A stretch of 64,000 nt of DNA from Marinicella gelatinilytica. GTDB lineage: Bacteria > Pseudomonadota > Gammaproteobacteria > Xanthomonadales > Marinicellaceae. Both the position numbers and the translations under genes were made by a program. Shown piece after piece: positions 8,111 through 17,982 of the stretch. Each line of letters starts with the position of its first letter. Positions within the stretch are counted from its first letter, which is position 1. The notes below the pieces were generated by a model. The model was not told the origin of the DNA, made no database searches, and saw only the letters and a list, made by a program, of their open reading frames with translations. The stretch is taken from positions 1 to 64,000 of the forward strand of contig NZ_JAPMLN010000011.1 in the NCBI RefSeq assembly GCF_026410405.1, given 5' to 3'.

Positions 8111-10357
8111 TTAATTCATGGCTTGTTTGATTGCCTGTAACACCGCTTGCTCATCATCGCTCCAAAGTTGTGCGGCTTGTTGCTGGCATGTCGTGATGGT
8201 GGATAAAGCATCAATATATTTATTGAGCATTAACTGAGCCTCAGCTTTAAGACGTAAATAAGGTATGGCAAAAGGTTTATAAGCTTCTGATTGAGCCAAC
8301 GTATTTAAGGCTTGTTGTGGTTTTTCCTGGGACAGATAATACATAGCTAAGTAATTATTGGCTGATATCAAGGATTCATAGTCTGATAATTCAACCGCTA
8401 AATTTTTAGCCTCAATCAGGGTTTCAATGGCACTACCGGGTTGCCCTATCAGCCATTGATAACGACCACGAAACACATTTAAAGCCGGTTGCATCAAGGC
8501 TTCTTCGACATCATTAATGTGCGCTTGAACCACCGCTATTTTATCAGCAACCCCGTCAGTAATTTTTTGATCCAATAAAAGATTAAGGTGAAAAAGTTCG
8601 GCTTTAACCAGACGGCGTTGATCCTGGATATTTTCTGCCAACTGTTGATAGCTTTGCTGCCAACGAGCGGCTGTGTCCCAGTTTTTCTGAATTCGCGACA
8701 TCTCATAAAAGGCCTGATAAGCGGCCATCAGCATACCTGAATAATCCAATTCTGTGCCAATCGCCAACAAGCGGTTATTAAGTTGCCAGGCTTCTTGGTG
8801 TTGGCCTTGCTGCATTAGGGCATAAATGAGTTCATTCAAAACAGCCCCTTCGCCCAACTTATGACCCACAGACTTAGTCACGGTTAATGCTTGTCGCAGG
8901 TATTGTTCAGCCAGTTTATATTGGGCTTTTTGATTGGCAATCCTTGCCAACACAGAATAGGTGCGGGCGACGCCCACTGAATCCTGATTCAGTTCATACA
9001 GGTGCAATGCTTGCTCAGACTCAGCCAACGCACCACTGACATCGCCTTGTTGCTGTAATAAGCTGGCTTTAGAAGCCCTGACATCAGCCAATAGGGCCAC
9101 ATCTTCACTGGATACACCATCATCAATAAAGGCATCATAGATAGCCAGTGCTTCTTGGGGGCGATTCAGATATTGTAAAATCGCCGCGTACTCATAACGC
9201 GCCGCTTGCCAGATATCCGGTGGCGCGTTGACCTGATCCGCCAGCAGCTGTTGATAAATTTCAGCGGCTTTCGGGTAATCGCCTTTAACCTTAACAATAC
9301 GCATTTTTAAGGTTGTTGCCGCCACTTGAATGGCCGCCGGAACGGGTAACTGTAACAGGGTATCTAAACTACTGACGGCCTCATCAATTTGACCCAGTTT
9401 ATTTAAAGATTCGGCTAACTTTAAACGGGCTAAATGAAAACTGGGTTGTTCTTCAATGGCTAACTGAAATTGTTGCTTGGCGGTGTTAAATTCATTGCGA
9501 TCCAAACTCTGCAATCCACGCACATAGAGCACCATGACATAATCATTTTTGGGCAATAAACCACTCACGAGCGCATCAGATAACCCCAATTGATCCACCA
9601 GCAATTCAGTACTTTTAACGATCAGTGATTGGAAATTGTCAGCGGCGACCGTGGTTTGAACCAGTAATTGTTGAGCCTGACTGACTTCGATTAACCAGGC
9701 CATCTGCTGCTGATGGGATACCGGTTTGATGCGAATAATGGTTAAATCCGGAATCAATTTTTGTTGATTTCGTACAAAATCTTCCGATAACACAAATAAC
9801 GGCCTGTCGTCTGTGCTTTTAATGGACGATTGACTGGAAAAACTAAGCAATTGCTTTAAAAACTGACCGGCTGACTTAATTTCCCAGTCCACTGAATCGA
9901 CAGACAATTGCAATAAAACGTGTGGCGTCTGTTGTTCTTGGGGTGGTGTTTGCTGACTTCGCCACCACCACAATGATGACAGCAGACTCACAATAACGAC
10001 CACAGCCAGAGCCGCTTTAACATTGATTTTAGACCGTTTCGGTGCGTGCTTCGTGACAGCCACATTCCACTGAATACCTTGACCATACACCGATTCAATA
10101 AAGGTATCCTGACTGTATTCGCTAAGTAACTTACGTAATTTCGAAATGGTTTGATCAATGGTGTTTCCACTGACCACACGCCCCTGCCAAACATGGCTGA
10201 TTAAATCATCCTTGGTATGAACCTGTTGCGGGTTTTGGATTAAAAATACCAATAAGTCATAGGTTTTCTTGGTCAAATCAACGATCTGCTTACCGTACGA
10301 TAATTCTTTGCGCTTTAAATCTAACTGAAACCCGGAAAAATATAGCAACGTCAACAA
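8111..10357 (-). CDS. CadC-like membrane transcriptional regulator with periplasmic TPR array
   Basis: The 748-aa protein starts with an OmpR/PhoB-type winged helix (residues 1-100; LTKKTYDLLVFLIQNP, the recognition region NTIDQTISKLRKLL, then IESVYGQGIQW). One transmembrane helix follows at about residues 113-132. A long helical domain from about residue 270 to the end has many TPR-like repeats (for example YVRGLQSLDRNEFNTAKQQF). This ToxR/CadC layout puts DNA binding in the cytoplasm and a sensor outside. No ATG lies near the start of the winged helix; the frame opens with TTG at 10357 after AACAGG, an unusual start. Target genes are unknown. The convergent secreted protein and the divergently spaced bioY are the nearest candidates, but nothing proves either. 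Confidence 0.8.
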   Translation of the reverse strand: MLTLLYFSGFQLDLKRKELSYGKQIVDLTKKTYDLLVFLIQNPQQVHTKDDLISHVWQGRVVSGNTIDQTISKLRKLLSEYSQDTFIESVYGQGIQWNVAVTKHAPKRSKINVKAALAVVVIVSLLSSLWWWRSQQTPPQEQQTPHVLLQLSVDSVDWEIKSAGQFLKQLLSFSSQSSIKSTDDRPLFVLSEDFVRNQQKLIPDLTIIRIKPVSHQQQMAWLIEVSQAQQLLVQTTVAADNFQSLIVKSTELLVDQLGLSDALVSGLLPKNDYVMVLYVRGLQSLDRNEFNTAKQQFQLAIEEQPSFHLARLKLAESLNKLGQIDEAVSSLDTLLQLPVPAAIQVAATTLKMRIVKVKGDYPKAAEIYQQLLADQVNAPPDIWQAARYEYAAILQYLNRPQEALAIYDAFIDDGVSSEDVALLADVRASKASLLQQQGDVSGALAESEQALHLYELNQDSVGVARTYSVLARIANQKAQYKLAEQYLRQALTVTKSVGHKLGEGAVLNELIYALMQQGQHQEAWQLNNRLLAIGTELDYSGMLMAAYQAFYEMSRIQKNWDTAARWQQSYQQLAENIQDQRRLVKAELFHLNLLLDQKITDGVADKIAVVQAHINDVEEALMQPALNVFRGRYQWLIGQPGSAIETLIEAKNLAVELSDYESLISANNYLAMYYLSQEKPQQALNTLAQSEAYKPFAIPYLRLKAEAQLMLNKYIDALSTITTCQQQAAQLWSDDEQAVLQAIKQAMN

Positions 10358-10482
10358 CCTGTTTAAGATCGTCTTATTTTGGCATGCTTATATAAATTTT
10401 ATCAACTTCAATAGTTGCTAAACTTTATTAGACAACTCAAATCTAAAATCTACACTAAAAAAACAATCAAACAGTTTTAGGT

Positions 10483-11010
10483 TTATGACTGCTTCATCAA
10501 GCACCGAAAGCGCTGCATAATGATTATAAGCAAGGCACCAACGAAAACCTTGATAATCATTCCGGGGAGAAATGGCACAACACCTTTAATAAAAGCAGTT
10601 TTTACATCTAAAAACCTTAACAGCCCAAGATATCCACATAATAAAATAACAAGACTGCCGATGAAAAACTGCTGAGAAACTTTGAGAAAACCGACATCTT
10701 GCTTTTCAGCCATTTTTCCGACCACCAAAGCTGCGAAAAAGAAGCCCAATAAAAAGCCCATGCTTTTACCACTAAAAGCCGCCCAGCCACCGGAGAAATT
10801 TGAAAATACCGGCAGACCCAACAGGCCGACCAATAAATAAATAAAAATACAAGCACTCCCCCATTTCCATTGATAAAGATGAGCAATCATCAACACAACC
10901 ATCGATTGCGCTGTAATGGGAACGGGATATAAACTGCCTAAATTAATGGCTATTTGAGCAGCAAAACCAAGTGCAACAACCCCCAAAATCAGCTGCAAAA
11001 TTCTCAGCAT
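10483..11010 (-). CDS. bioY: BioY family biotin transporter
   Basis: The protein has 175 aa and about six hydrophobic helices. It matches BioY, the substrate-binding S component of biotin ECF transporters. Typical features are the short extracellular motif YPVPITAQSMVVL after helix 1 and the glycine-rich GLLGLPVFSNFSGG...GKSMGFLLGF. The frame opens at GTG 11073, but AGGAT stands seven bases before ATG 11010 and family members start near that point, so I used 11010. No bioM/bioN (ATPase and coupling protein) genes adjoin it, so it may act alone or with a shared ECF module. No BirA operator was recognised upstream. Confidence 0.85.
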   Translation of the reverse strand: MLRILQLILGVVALGFAAQIAINLGSLYPVPITAQSMVVLMIAHLYQWKWGSACIFIYLLVGLLGLPVFSNFSGGWAAFSGKSMGFLLGFFFAALVVGKMAEKQDVGFLKVSQQFFIGSLVILLCGYLGLLRFLDVKTAFIKGVVPFLPGMIIKVFVGALLIIIMQRFRCLMKQS

Positions 11011-11252
11011 CTTATCCTGATTATTTATCCTCTTCAAAACCGACAACCCATTAAAAATAAGCAAATATAACACAAGAAACTCGAACCATTAACAATTCAT
11101 TGGGGATTAAAATGAGTGTTATAGCAGCTGAGTTTTTTAATAGTTCCGGTATTATGTATTGGTTGTTTTACTGGAGTAAATTTAAGTGATATATTCTAAA
11201 TATGACTTAAATAATATTGACGTAGACGCGTTAATCGTGAATACAATATCAA

Positions 11253-11672
11253 ATGCTGAAACTATCCAACACCGTCGAAATACCTGAGTCTGAAATAGAA
11301 CTCACTGCCATAAGAGCCCAAGGCCCGGGCGGTCAGAATGTCAATAAAGTCGCCAGTGCCATACACCTGCGTTTTGATATTGAGAATTCAAGTTTGCCTG
11401 ATTTTTATAAAGAACAGCTGCTCAAATTATCCGATCAGCGCATCACCAAAGATGGTGTGATCATTATCAAAGCCCAACAATTCAGAACTCAAGAAAAAAA
11501 CCGGGAAGATGCCTTAAATCGCCTGGCTCAACTCATCAAATCAGCAGTTGTTCAGCCCAAAAAACGCAAACCGACACGCCCACCAAAAGCCTCGAACAAA
11601 AAGCGCCTGGATGCCAAAACCCGCAAAGGCAGAATAAAGAATTTGCGCAAACCGGTTTCGGGTGATGAATAA
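11253..11672 (+). CDS. arfB: ArfB (YaeJ) alternative ribosome-rescue peptidyl-tRNA hydrolase
   Basis: This 139-aa protein carries the release-factor catalytic motif GPGGQ at residues 24-28. It is followed by NVNKVASAIHLRFD and ITKDGVIIIKAQQFRTQEKNR, which are typical of ArfB. The last 40 residues are strongly basic (KKRKPTRPPKASNKKRLDAKTRKGR), the tail that enters the empty mRNA channel of stalled ribosomes. Length equals the E. coli protein (about 140 aa). It hydrolyses peptidyl-tRNA on nonstop complexes. It is monocistronic, with 194 bp to the convergent next gene. Confidence 0.95.
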   Translation: MLKLSNTVEIPESEIELTAIRAQGPGGQNVNKVASAIHLRFDIENSSLPDFYKEQLLKLSDQRITKDGVIIIKAQQFRTQEKNREDALNRLAQLIKSAVVQPKKRKPTRPPKASNKKRLDAKTRKGRIKNLRKPVSGDE

Positions 11673-11866
11673 TACATGTTTTTAAGTTAGATTGAACCGT
11701 CGGACCTTTAAGCCAGCATACCTCTGGTTGTTTGAAAAATCATGGATTTAAAATGTTCGATATAAGTTGTCTCACAAACGGCCCTTAAGCTTCAAAATGA
11801 ATACTTTATATAAAAATCAACTTTAAAAGTATCGGATGATAACTCTGAAGTTTAATAATATTCGTA

Positions 11867-13975
11867 TTATTTATCGTAACAAAATGATTTTATAAACCCA
11901 AAAAACGCTTGTTTGCTCAAGGGTTTACTGAAATAAAAGCCTTGCACAATATCACAACCAAGATCTTCTAGCATCTGTAGCTGGGCTTTGGTTTCCACAC
12001 CTTCTGCCACGACTAACAAATCCAAGCTGCGAGACATGGCTATGGTGGCTTTAACCAAGTCGTAATCGGATTTGTTTGTGGTAATACCTTGAACAAAAGC
12101 ACGATCCATTTTCAAAACATCAAAAGAAAATTCCCTTAAATAACCAAGAGAGGAATAACCGGTTCCAAAATCATCCATAGCTAATTTGATGCCCAGCTTA
12201 TTGATTTTATTCAGCGTTTCCTTAATGTAACTTTTTCCACTTAAAAGTAAGCCCTCAGTAATTTCTAACTCAAGCTGATCAGGCGCCACATTCAAAAGTT
12301 TTAACTGATCTCGGATGAATGTGAATAAACCCTCATCCCTGAACTGCCGGGGTGATAAATTGACCGCCATATTAAAGGGTACATTGTGTTCTTTTTCCCA
12401 TTCACTTAAAAAGCGTACTGCCTGTCTAATCACCAACTCACCGATGGACACAATTAAGCCGGTCTGTTCAGCCACAGGTATAAATTCGTCCGGTAAAATA
12501 TTGCCTAGTGTGGGGTTGTTCCACCGTATCAAAGCCTCCGCACCAATAACTTTTCTTTTCTTAACATCAATTTGAGGCTGATAATAAACTTCGAACTCTT
12601 GACGCTCTAAGGCACCATGCATTTGCGCTTCAAGCTCTGATCGACGCTGCATAAATACATTCATTTCTTTTGTAAAAAATGAATAGGTATTTCGGCCCAA
12701 CTCTTTGGCTTGGTACATGGCAATATCTGCATTTCTTAATAAATCAGAGGCTGAATCACCATCATCAGGAGAAATGGCAATCCCAATGCTGACGGTCAAT
12801 ATCAGCTCCCTGCCATCTAAATTAAAAGGAGTTCTGAAGGCCTTTAATAATGACTCTGTGGCATGAGTTATCGCTTTATGAGTCTTGTATCCTTTAAGTA
12901 AAACAATGAATTCATCACCACCCAAGCGACCAATTAAATCTTGTTTTCTAATGGCGCTCTTTAATCTTTTGACACATTTTATGAGCAGCTTATCACCAAC
13001 TTCATGGCCCAGTGAGTCGTTAATTTTTTTGAAGTCATCCAAATCAAGGAATAACACCGCTATTTTTTCGTTGCTGCGTTGAGTTTCTTTTAATAATTGA
13101 GACAGTTGTTCCAAAGATAGGAATCTATTGGGTAACGATGTTAAGTTATCATAATAGGCCTGATGTCGAATCAGTTCTGCTGCTTTATGTTGTTCACTGA
13201 TGTCACGTATGATAACCATGACCTGATCGTATTCCTTAATAAAACGCACGCGCGCTTCAAAATGCTTTGGAATTTGATGCACGTTATATTCATATTCAAA
13301 GCGGGTGTTGGATTTGTGTTTTAAGGCACTTTCCATCTGTTTCTGAAAACCATTAACCTTGACATCAGCAAATAGGGTTGAAATATTTTTACCCATGAAA
13401 TCATTTGATTTTGAAAAAAAATCACCCGTATTACTGGAATAATAATCAATCACTGTACCATCTGATTTCATTAAGAAAAACAAATCCGGGATGGCATCAA
13501 AAATACTTTCAAGCATGTGCTCTTTGAAATTCGCTTGCGCTTGCGCCTGCCTTAAGTCTTTCAAATCAATGTCAATACAATACATCTGTCTGACACCGTA
13601 TTGATTAACAAACAGCACATGACTTGAAAAAACAAACACTTTTTTACCGCTTTTGTGTCGCAATGTGATCTCGGAGGCAGGTATTTCTTTACCGGTTTTT
13701 AACCACGCATTATGTCCTTTGATGACTATGTCGCGAATTTCATCCGGTATAATCAAATCTTCCAGCTTTTGCCCTTCGGCTTCCTCTTTACTGTAACCGT
13801 ATAATCGCTCACTTCCTTTATTCCAATAAATCACCCGCCGTTGCTCATCATAACCTTGAACCGAAATGGCATTGACCGCATCAAACAGCTGATGCAATGA
13901 ATCGTTTAATACAAACCGATGTAGAAGATTGTCAAAGGTGCCGCTAGTCATATCAAATACAATACCAAAATTCAC
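11867..13975 (-). CDS. PAS-PAS-GGDEF-EAL cyclic-di-GMP protein
   Basis: The 702-aa soluble protein has two PAS domains (about residues 30-140, with VIYWNKGSERLYGYSKEEA, and 155-265). These are followed by a GGDEF domain (GRLGGDEF near residue 350) and an EAL domain (AEALIRW near residue 480). Both catalytic signatures are intact: GGDEF for diguanylate cyclase, and EAL with the distal EITEG, DDFGTGYSSL and KMDRAFV for phosphodiesterase. It may therefore make or degrade c-di-GMP, as in other dual-domain proteins. No transmembrane helix is evident. The frame opens with GTG at 13975 and there is an in-frame ATG at 13951; neither has a convincing Shine-Dalgarno sequence, so the start is uncertain by 8 residues. 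Confidence 0.92.
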   Translation of the reverse strand: MNFGIVFDMTSGTFDNLLHRFVLNDSLHQLFDAVNAISVQGYDEQRRVIYWNKGSERLYGYSKEEAEGQKLEDLIIPDEIRDIVIKGHNAWLKTGKEIPASEITLRHKSGKKVFVFSSHVLFVNQYGVRQMYCIDIDLKDLRQAQAQANFKEHMLESIFDAIPDLFFLMKSDGTVIDYYSSNTGDFFSKSNDFMGKNISTLFADVKVNGFQKQMESALKHKSNTRFEYEYNVHQIPKHFEARVRFIKEYDQVMVIIRDISEQHKAAELIRHQAYYDNLTSLPNRFLSLEQLSQLLKETQRSNEKIAVLFLDLDDFKKINDSLGHEVGDKLLIKCVKRLKSAIRKQDLIGRLGGDEFIVLLKGYKTHKAITHATESLLKAFRTPFNLDGRELILTVSIGIAISPDDGDSASDLLRNADIAMYQAKELGRNTYSFFTKEMNVFMQRRSELEAQMHGALERQEFEVYYQPQIDVKKRKVIGAEALIRWNNPTLGNILPDEFIPVAEQTGLIVSIGELVIRQAVRFLSEWEKEHNVPFNMAVNLSPRQFRDEGLFTFIRDQLKLLNVAPDQLELEITEGLLLSGKSYIKETLNKINKLGIKLAMDDFGTGYSSLGYLREFSFDVLKMDRAFVQGITTNKSDYDLVKATIAMSRSLDLLVVAEGVETKAQLQMLEDLGCDIVQGFYFSKPLSKQAFFGFIKSFCYDK

Positions 13976-14166
13976 AGCAACTTGTCATCGATTTAATATA
14001 AAAACACCATTTTTTGAAAGAAATAATCGAGCAATATCAAGAAGATTGCTCTTACAGCATAACTAAGCGCTATCTAAAACCATCTATCTGAAGCTCCACT
14101 ATTTTTTGTTGAAATAGCTTACTTGAATAAACTAAAGTACCGCCTTTTAGAATCATCAGACAACCT

Positions 14167-15699
14167 ATGCGACATTTATTCGGACTATTGCTTTTGTTAG
14201 TTGCTTTACCATCTTACTCAGCGGATAGCATTGCTTTCCCTTCAGGCGTGGCGCTTGATAAACCTCAAGGCTTTGAAAAGTCGAATGATTTTGAAGGCTT
14301 TAAACAAGAAAAAACCCATTCATCCATTCTGGTGATGTCTTTTCCATTGCCTGAAGACCCTGAGGAGCGACACAAAGCCATAGCACAAACTAAAGACACT
14401 GTGTTATTGAAAGGCCTTGCATCACAGGGCATTCAAGTTATTACCAGTCAAAAAACAGAAATTGCCGGTGATTCTCAGGCACTCTTTATCACGGGCGAGC
14501 AAACCGTGAGCAATCAAGAGCTAGGCCGCATAATTGCTGTGCTGCATCTTGAGCATCAGCTGGTATTAATTCATGGTACGTTTCCACAAGGCAATCAGAA
14601 CCTTTACGCCGCGATAGAACAATCCATTAAGTCTGCGACGCCTATATCTGACGAAGAGGCAGCCAACGTATTGGAACGGCCATTTGAATTTAACTCAGTC
14701 GAAGGTTTACACGTGATTGACATCCCTCAATTTTCTGCCAGCATGGTACAAATGAGTCGTGACGGACAACCCTCAGGCCCACAAAATGGCGACCCCTTTT
14801 TGCAAATTGTGGCTTCATTGGGACCGGTTAATGCGTCTGATAAAACTGAATATGCCTTACACAGGTTCAATCAACTGGAATATATGGAGGACGTTAAGAT
14901 TCTAGAAACAAATAAAGTCAATCAAGCGGGTTTAGAATCAGTTGAAATTGTGGCTCATGTGTTGGACAGTGAAACAGCTGTGCCACTAACAGTGTACCAA
15001 CTGATTAAATTTCGCATCGATGGAGGTTATTTTCTGATTATTGGCATGGTCGCGCAAGAACAGGCTGAAACCTACCTCAAAAAATTTAAGCAAGTCGCCC
15101 TCAGTGTCCGAGAAGCTAATGATGTCGCTTCAGCTGATGACCATCAAATACCCAACTTGATTGCTACCTTAGACGCAAACAGCTTAAACATGAACAGTGA
15201 GGATCTGACTGCGTACATGCAAAGAAAACCAGACACTTCTCGATACCTGCCAGGCGGCATCGCCAGACACAGTTGGGATTTAAGTGGTGCGTCGTCCAAT
15301 CTTAAAATGCATGTATGGTTTAACAAAAATAAACAACTCGACTCCTATCATATTGGCCCCGCCGACCAAACCATTGAAGGCTGCTACTTGTTTTCAAGCC
15401 CAAACAGCACCCAAGCGCTGTTTATTGAGCTGCATGGAAGGGCGCGGTTTATAAAAATAAGTACCGAACAGTCATCCACCTCTAAGTCGGCCATCTCAAA
15501 ATCATTTTCTTCAGCCGCTAATGAATTTCATTTGAACAGCTCAAACTTTCCTGTTTCTCTTGGTGATGCGTCTTTTGACTGGGTAAACGATAAAACACTC
15601 GCCATTGATGGCGTTGAATTACCCAAGGTTGAAACTGATTTGTGTACTGATTTGAGCCAACAAGTTGACAGCTCTTCGCTTTTCAACAGAGGTCGTTAA
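14167..15699 (+). CDS. Secreted protein of unknown function
   Basis: A 510-aa protein with a clear signal peptide (MRHLFGLLLLLVALPSYSA, cleavage after SYSA). Two segments, about residues 25-155 and 165-315, look like diverged copies of one alpha/beta unit. Each begins with a hydrophobic strand after FPSGVALDKPQGF or FNSVEGLHVIDIPQF and ends in a helix containing AIEQSIKSATPI or YLKKFKQVALSV. This recalls PsbP/DcrB-like (DUF1795) folds, but I cannot confirm it. The C-terminal 180 residues match nothing I know. The gene has its own terminator and is separated from both neighbours, so context gives no function. Confidence 0.6.
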   Translation: MRHLFGLLLLLVALPSYSADSIAFPSGVALDKPQGFEKSNDFEGFKQEKTHSSILVMSFPLPEDPEERHKAIAQTKDTVLLKGLASQGIQVITSQKTEIAGDSQALFITGEQTVSNQELGRIIAVLHLEHQLVLIHGTFPQGNQNLYAAIEQSIKSATPISDEEAANVLERPFEFNSVEGLHVIDIPQFSASMVQMSRDGQPSGPQNGDPFLQIVASLGPVNASDKTEYALHRFNQLEYMEDVKILETNKVNQAGLESVEIVAHVLDSETAVPLTVYQLIKFRIDGGYFLIIGMVAQEQAETYLKKFKQVALSVREANDVASADDHQIPNLIATLDANSLNMNSEDLTAYMQRKPDTSRYLPGGIARHSWDLSGASSNLKMHVWFNKNKQLDSYHIGPADQTIEGCYLFSSPNSTQALFIELHGRARFIKISTEQSSTSKSAISKSFSSAANEFHLNSSNFPVSLGDASFDWVNDKTLAIDGVELPKVETDLCTDLSQQVDSSSLFNRGR

Positions 15700-15724
15700 A
15701 TTGATGTGCAAAAATGGAAAACAA

Positions 15725-15767
15725 GTACAGACTGAGACAAACCTCAGCCTGTACTGCTTCTTTTTTT
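15725..15767 (+). terminator. Rho-independent terminator of the secreted-protein gene
   Basis: A 12-bp stem (GTACAGACTGAG / CTCAGCCTGTAC, one mismatch) with a 6-base loop is followed by TGCTTC and a run of seven T, 25 bp after the stop codon of the upstream gene. Confidence 0.85.
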
Positions 15768-15824
15768 AGTCTATTAACCTAAAAAGCACACAAGTCATCA
15801 TGCGTATTTGGGTTATGTTAAACA

Positions 15825-17936
15825 CTATTCTTCAGCGTCTTGTTCTTTACCGTCTTTTTCGAGCTGCGCTTGATGGTTCAGTTCATACGGTGGGATCTGC
15901 TGACCCTTATTATCACCTTTCAGATAAAAGTCCATCCAACGCATTAAGCGCTGGGCATAATCCAGTTGAGCCGGTGCTTTTCGGTTACCATGACCTTCGC
16001 CAGGATAATACACCAGACGGACCGGTGTATCGGTGCGGGTTTTAATATAACGGTACAACTCCATCGATTGGGCCGGATGTACACGCGTATCATTTTTGCC
16101 ATGCATAATCAGCAGTGGTGTTTGGGCTTTATCGGTGTGATAAATCGGACTGCGCTCTAACATCCACATCCAGTTATCCCAGGGATATTTACGGGCATGC
16201 ACGTTGTACATTTCTTTGGGAATATCCGTGGTGCCGAACTTCGACAGCTGATTGGAAATGCCCACAAACATGACACTGGCCGCAAAGTGCTCACTCAAGG
16301 CCGTCGCCGCCCAAGCTGAGGCATAACCACCGTACGAACCGCCGGTAATACCGACCCGCGCTTTATCCACAACCCCTTCATCAGCCAAATGGGTGATGGC
16401 ATCCACCAGATCATTAAATTCACCACCGGCATAATCAGCCTGGCCTTTTTTACTGAACTCAACACCGCGGCCGGTACTGCCACGATAATTCGGCAGAAAC
16501 ACCGCAAAACCATGACCGGCAGCATATTTAATCGGGTACGAATAACGATCCAGCCACTCATTGCTGATATGGGCTTCCGGACCGCCATGTACCATCATAA
16601 TCAGCGGATAACGTTGATTCTTTTTATAGTCGATGGGATAAATCAATATGCCCTCAAGCTCAAGACCATCCCGTGCCGTATATTTAATCGACTCCTGTTT
16701 CGGCATGGCGATATTCTCCAGCCAGGGGTTGGATTGGGTAAGGCGCTTCAATTGATCTTTATTCATCGAATAGACTTCGCGCGGATGATCAGCGCGACTC
16801 AGGGTCGCAATCATGTTTTTTCCCCCTACACTGACATCAAAATCACGTAAAACAGCTTCGCCAAGCGGCAATCGGCTTTCCACCTTATCCGATTTGAGGT
16901 CAATGACACTGACTTCACTACTGGTACCAATATGTCCGATATAGGCCAGTTGAGAATCTGACAGCCACTCAATGGCTTTGACGTGACCAGCATAGTCTTT
17001 AACATACTCAGTCATCTTGCCGTTGCTACTGTGAGCAACAAATAACCGGCCACTGGCCGGATCATGCTTGTCTTCGGCACCAATCATGGCGACGTATTTG
17101 CCATCCGGTGACCACTCGGCTTCACCCAGCTTTCCTTCGGTTTTAAACGCTTGAACACGCTCACCGTCAAGCCGATAAATGCCATATTCAGAGGTCGTGT
17201 AGTTATCATCAATATGTGGTGTGGGCGTGGTACGCAAGAGTAAATGATCTTTACCGGGATGAAACTGCGCTGACAGAACATGGGCATCAATGTCTATTAC
17301 AACCGGTGATTCTTCTAAGTTGTTTAGATTAACTTGATAGGCATGGTTAAATTGAATATCCTCTTCATAGACTTCAGCTTTGAAACCTTTCTTTTCCAGC
17401 TTTTTCTCCGACTTGTCTTTCTCCGGCTTGGCCACAAAAACCAATTTGTCACCTTCTGAATTAAGGGAAAACGAAGAAATATTATTTTTATGCGAAATCA
17501 CTTGAACCGATTCGCCACCATCCACCGGAATCCGGTAAATCGAAGTGTATTCATCATCGTTACGCTTAGCCAGATAAAAAATCGACTGCCCATCAGGACT
17601 CCACTGGAGTGAAGAAACAGATACTTTACCGGTAATAAAAGGTCTTGAGTTACCCTGGTTATCGACCAGATGCAGTTCGACATAATGTGACCCGTCCTCA
17701 TCCTCATAAGGCGTGCGCGGCTTCACCAATGTGTATGCCGTCAACTGACCGTCAGGTGACACCACCGAACTGCCCACATAATGCGCCGTCACGGTTTGTT
17801 CTAAGGTCATGATCTCTTTTTTAGCATAACCACCAAAACTCACCAACAAACCAAAAACGACAAGCACTACCCAAGTAAACTGACGGCTGACGCTCTGATG
17901 ACGCCCCTTCGATTTATTTAAATCAATTTTTCTCAT
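15825..17936 (-). CDS. Prolyl-oligopeptidase family (S9) serine peptidase, exported
   Basis: The 703-aa protein begins with a basic stretch and a hydrophobic segment (FTWVVLVVFGLLVSFGGYA, about residues 20-38) that should send it to the periplasm or anchor it. Residues 50-430 form a WD/PD40-like beta-propeller with repeats such as LQWSPDGQSIFYLAK and AEWSPDGKYVAMIG. The last 250 residues are an alpha/beta hydrolase with the catalytic triad: Ser in GGSYGGYASAWA, Asp in MHGKNDTRVHPAQS, His in GEGHGN. It should cleave short peptides. GAGGAAAT precedes ATG 17936, which decides the start over an upstream in-frame ATG. An acidic tail ends the protein. It is the last ordinary gene before the accessory island. 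Confidence 0.9.
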   Translation of the reverse strand: MRKIDLNKSKGRHQSVSRQFTWVVLVVFGLLVSFGGYAKKEIMTLEQTVTAHYVGSSVVSPDGQLTAYTLVKPRTPYEDEDGSHYVELHLVDNQGNSRPFITGKVSVSSLQWSPDGQSIFYLAKRNDDEYTSIYRIPVDGGESVQVISHKNNISSFSLNSEGDKLVFVAKPEKDKSEKKLEKKGFKAEVYEEDIQFNHAYQVNLNNLEESPVVIDIDAHVLSAQFHPGKDHLLLRTTPTPHIDDNYTTSEYGIYRLDGERVQAFKTEGKLGEAEWSPDGKYVAMIGAEDKHDPASGRLFVAHSSNGKMTEYVKDYAGHVKAIEWLSDSQLAYIGHIGTSSEVSVIDLKSDKVESRLPLGEAVLRDFDVSVGGKNMIATLSRADHPREVYSMNKDQLKRLTQSNPWLENIAMPKQESIKYTARDGLELEGILIYPIDYKKNQRYPLIMMVHGGPEAHISNEWLDRYSYPIKYAAGHGFAVFLPNYRGSTGRGVEFSKKGQADYAGGEFNDLVDAITHLADEGVVDKARVGITGGSYGGYASAWAATALSEHFAASVMFVGISNQLSKFGTTDIPKEMYNVHARKYPWDNWMWMLERSPIYHTDKAQTPLLIMHGKNDTRVHPAQSMELYRYIKTRTDTPVRLVYYPGEGHGNRKAPAQLDYAQRLMRWMDFYLKGDNKGQQIPPYELNHQAQLEKDGKEQDAEE

Positions 17937-17982
17937 TATTTCCTCATTGTTTTGTATTAAAAAAATCAACACGTTTAAATTA

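Noticed and set aside
10358-10482. Search for a BirA or biotin-related operator near bioY
   Set aside because: No sequence close to the TTGTAAACC-N15-GGTTTACAA pattern was found on either side of bioY.
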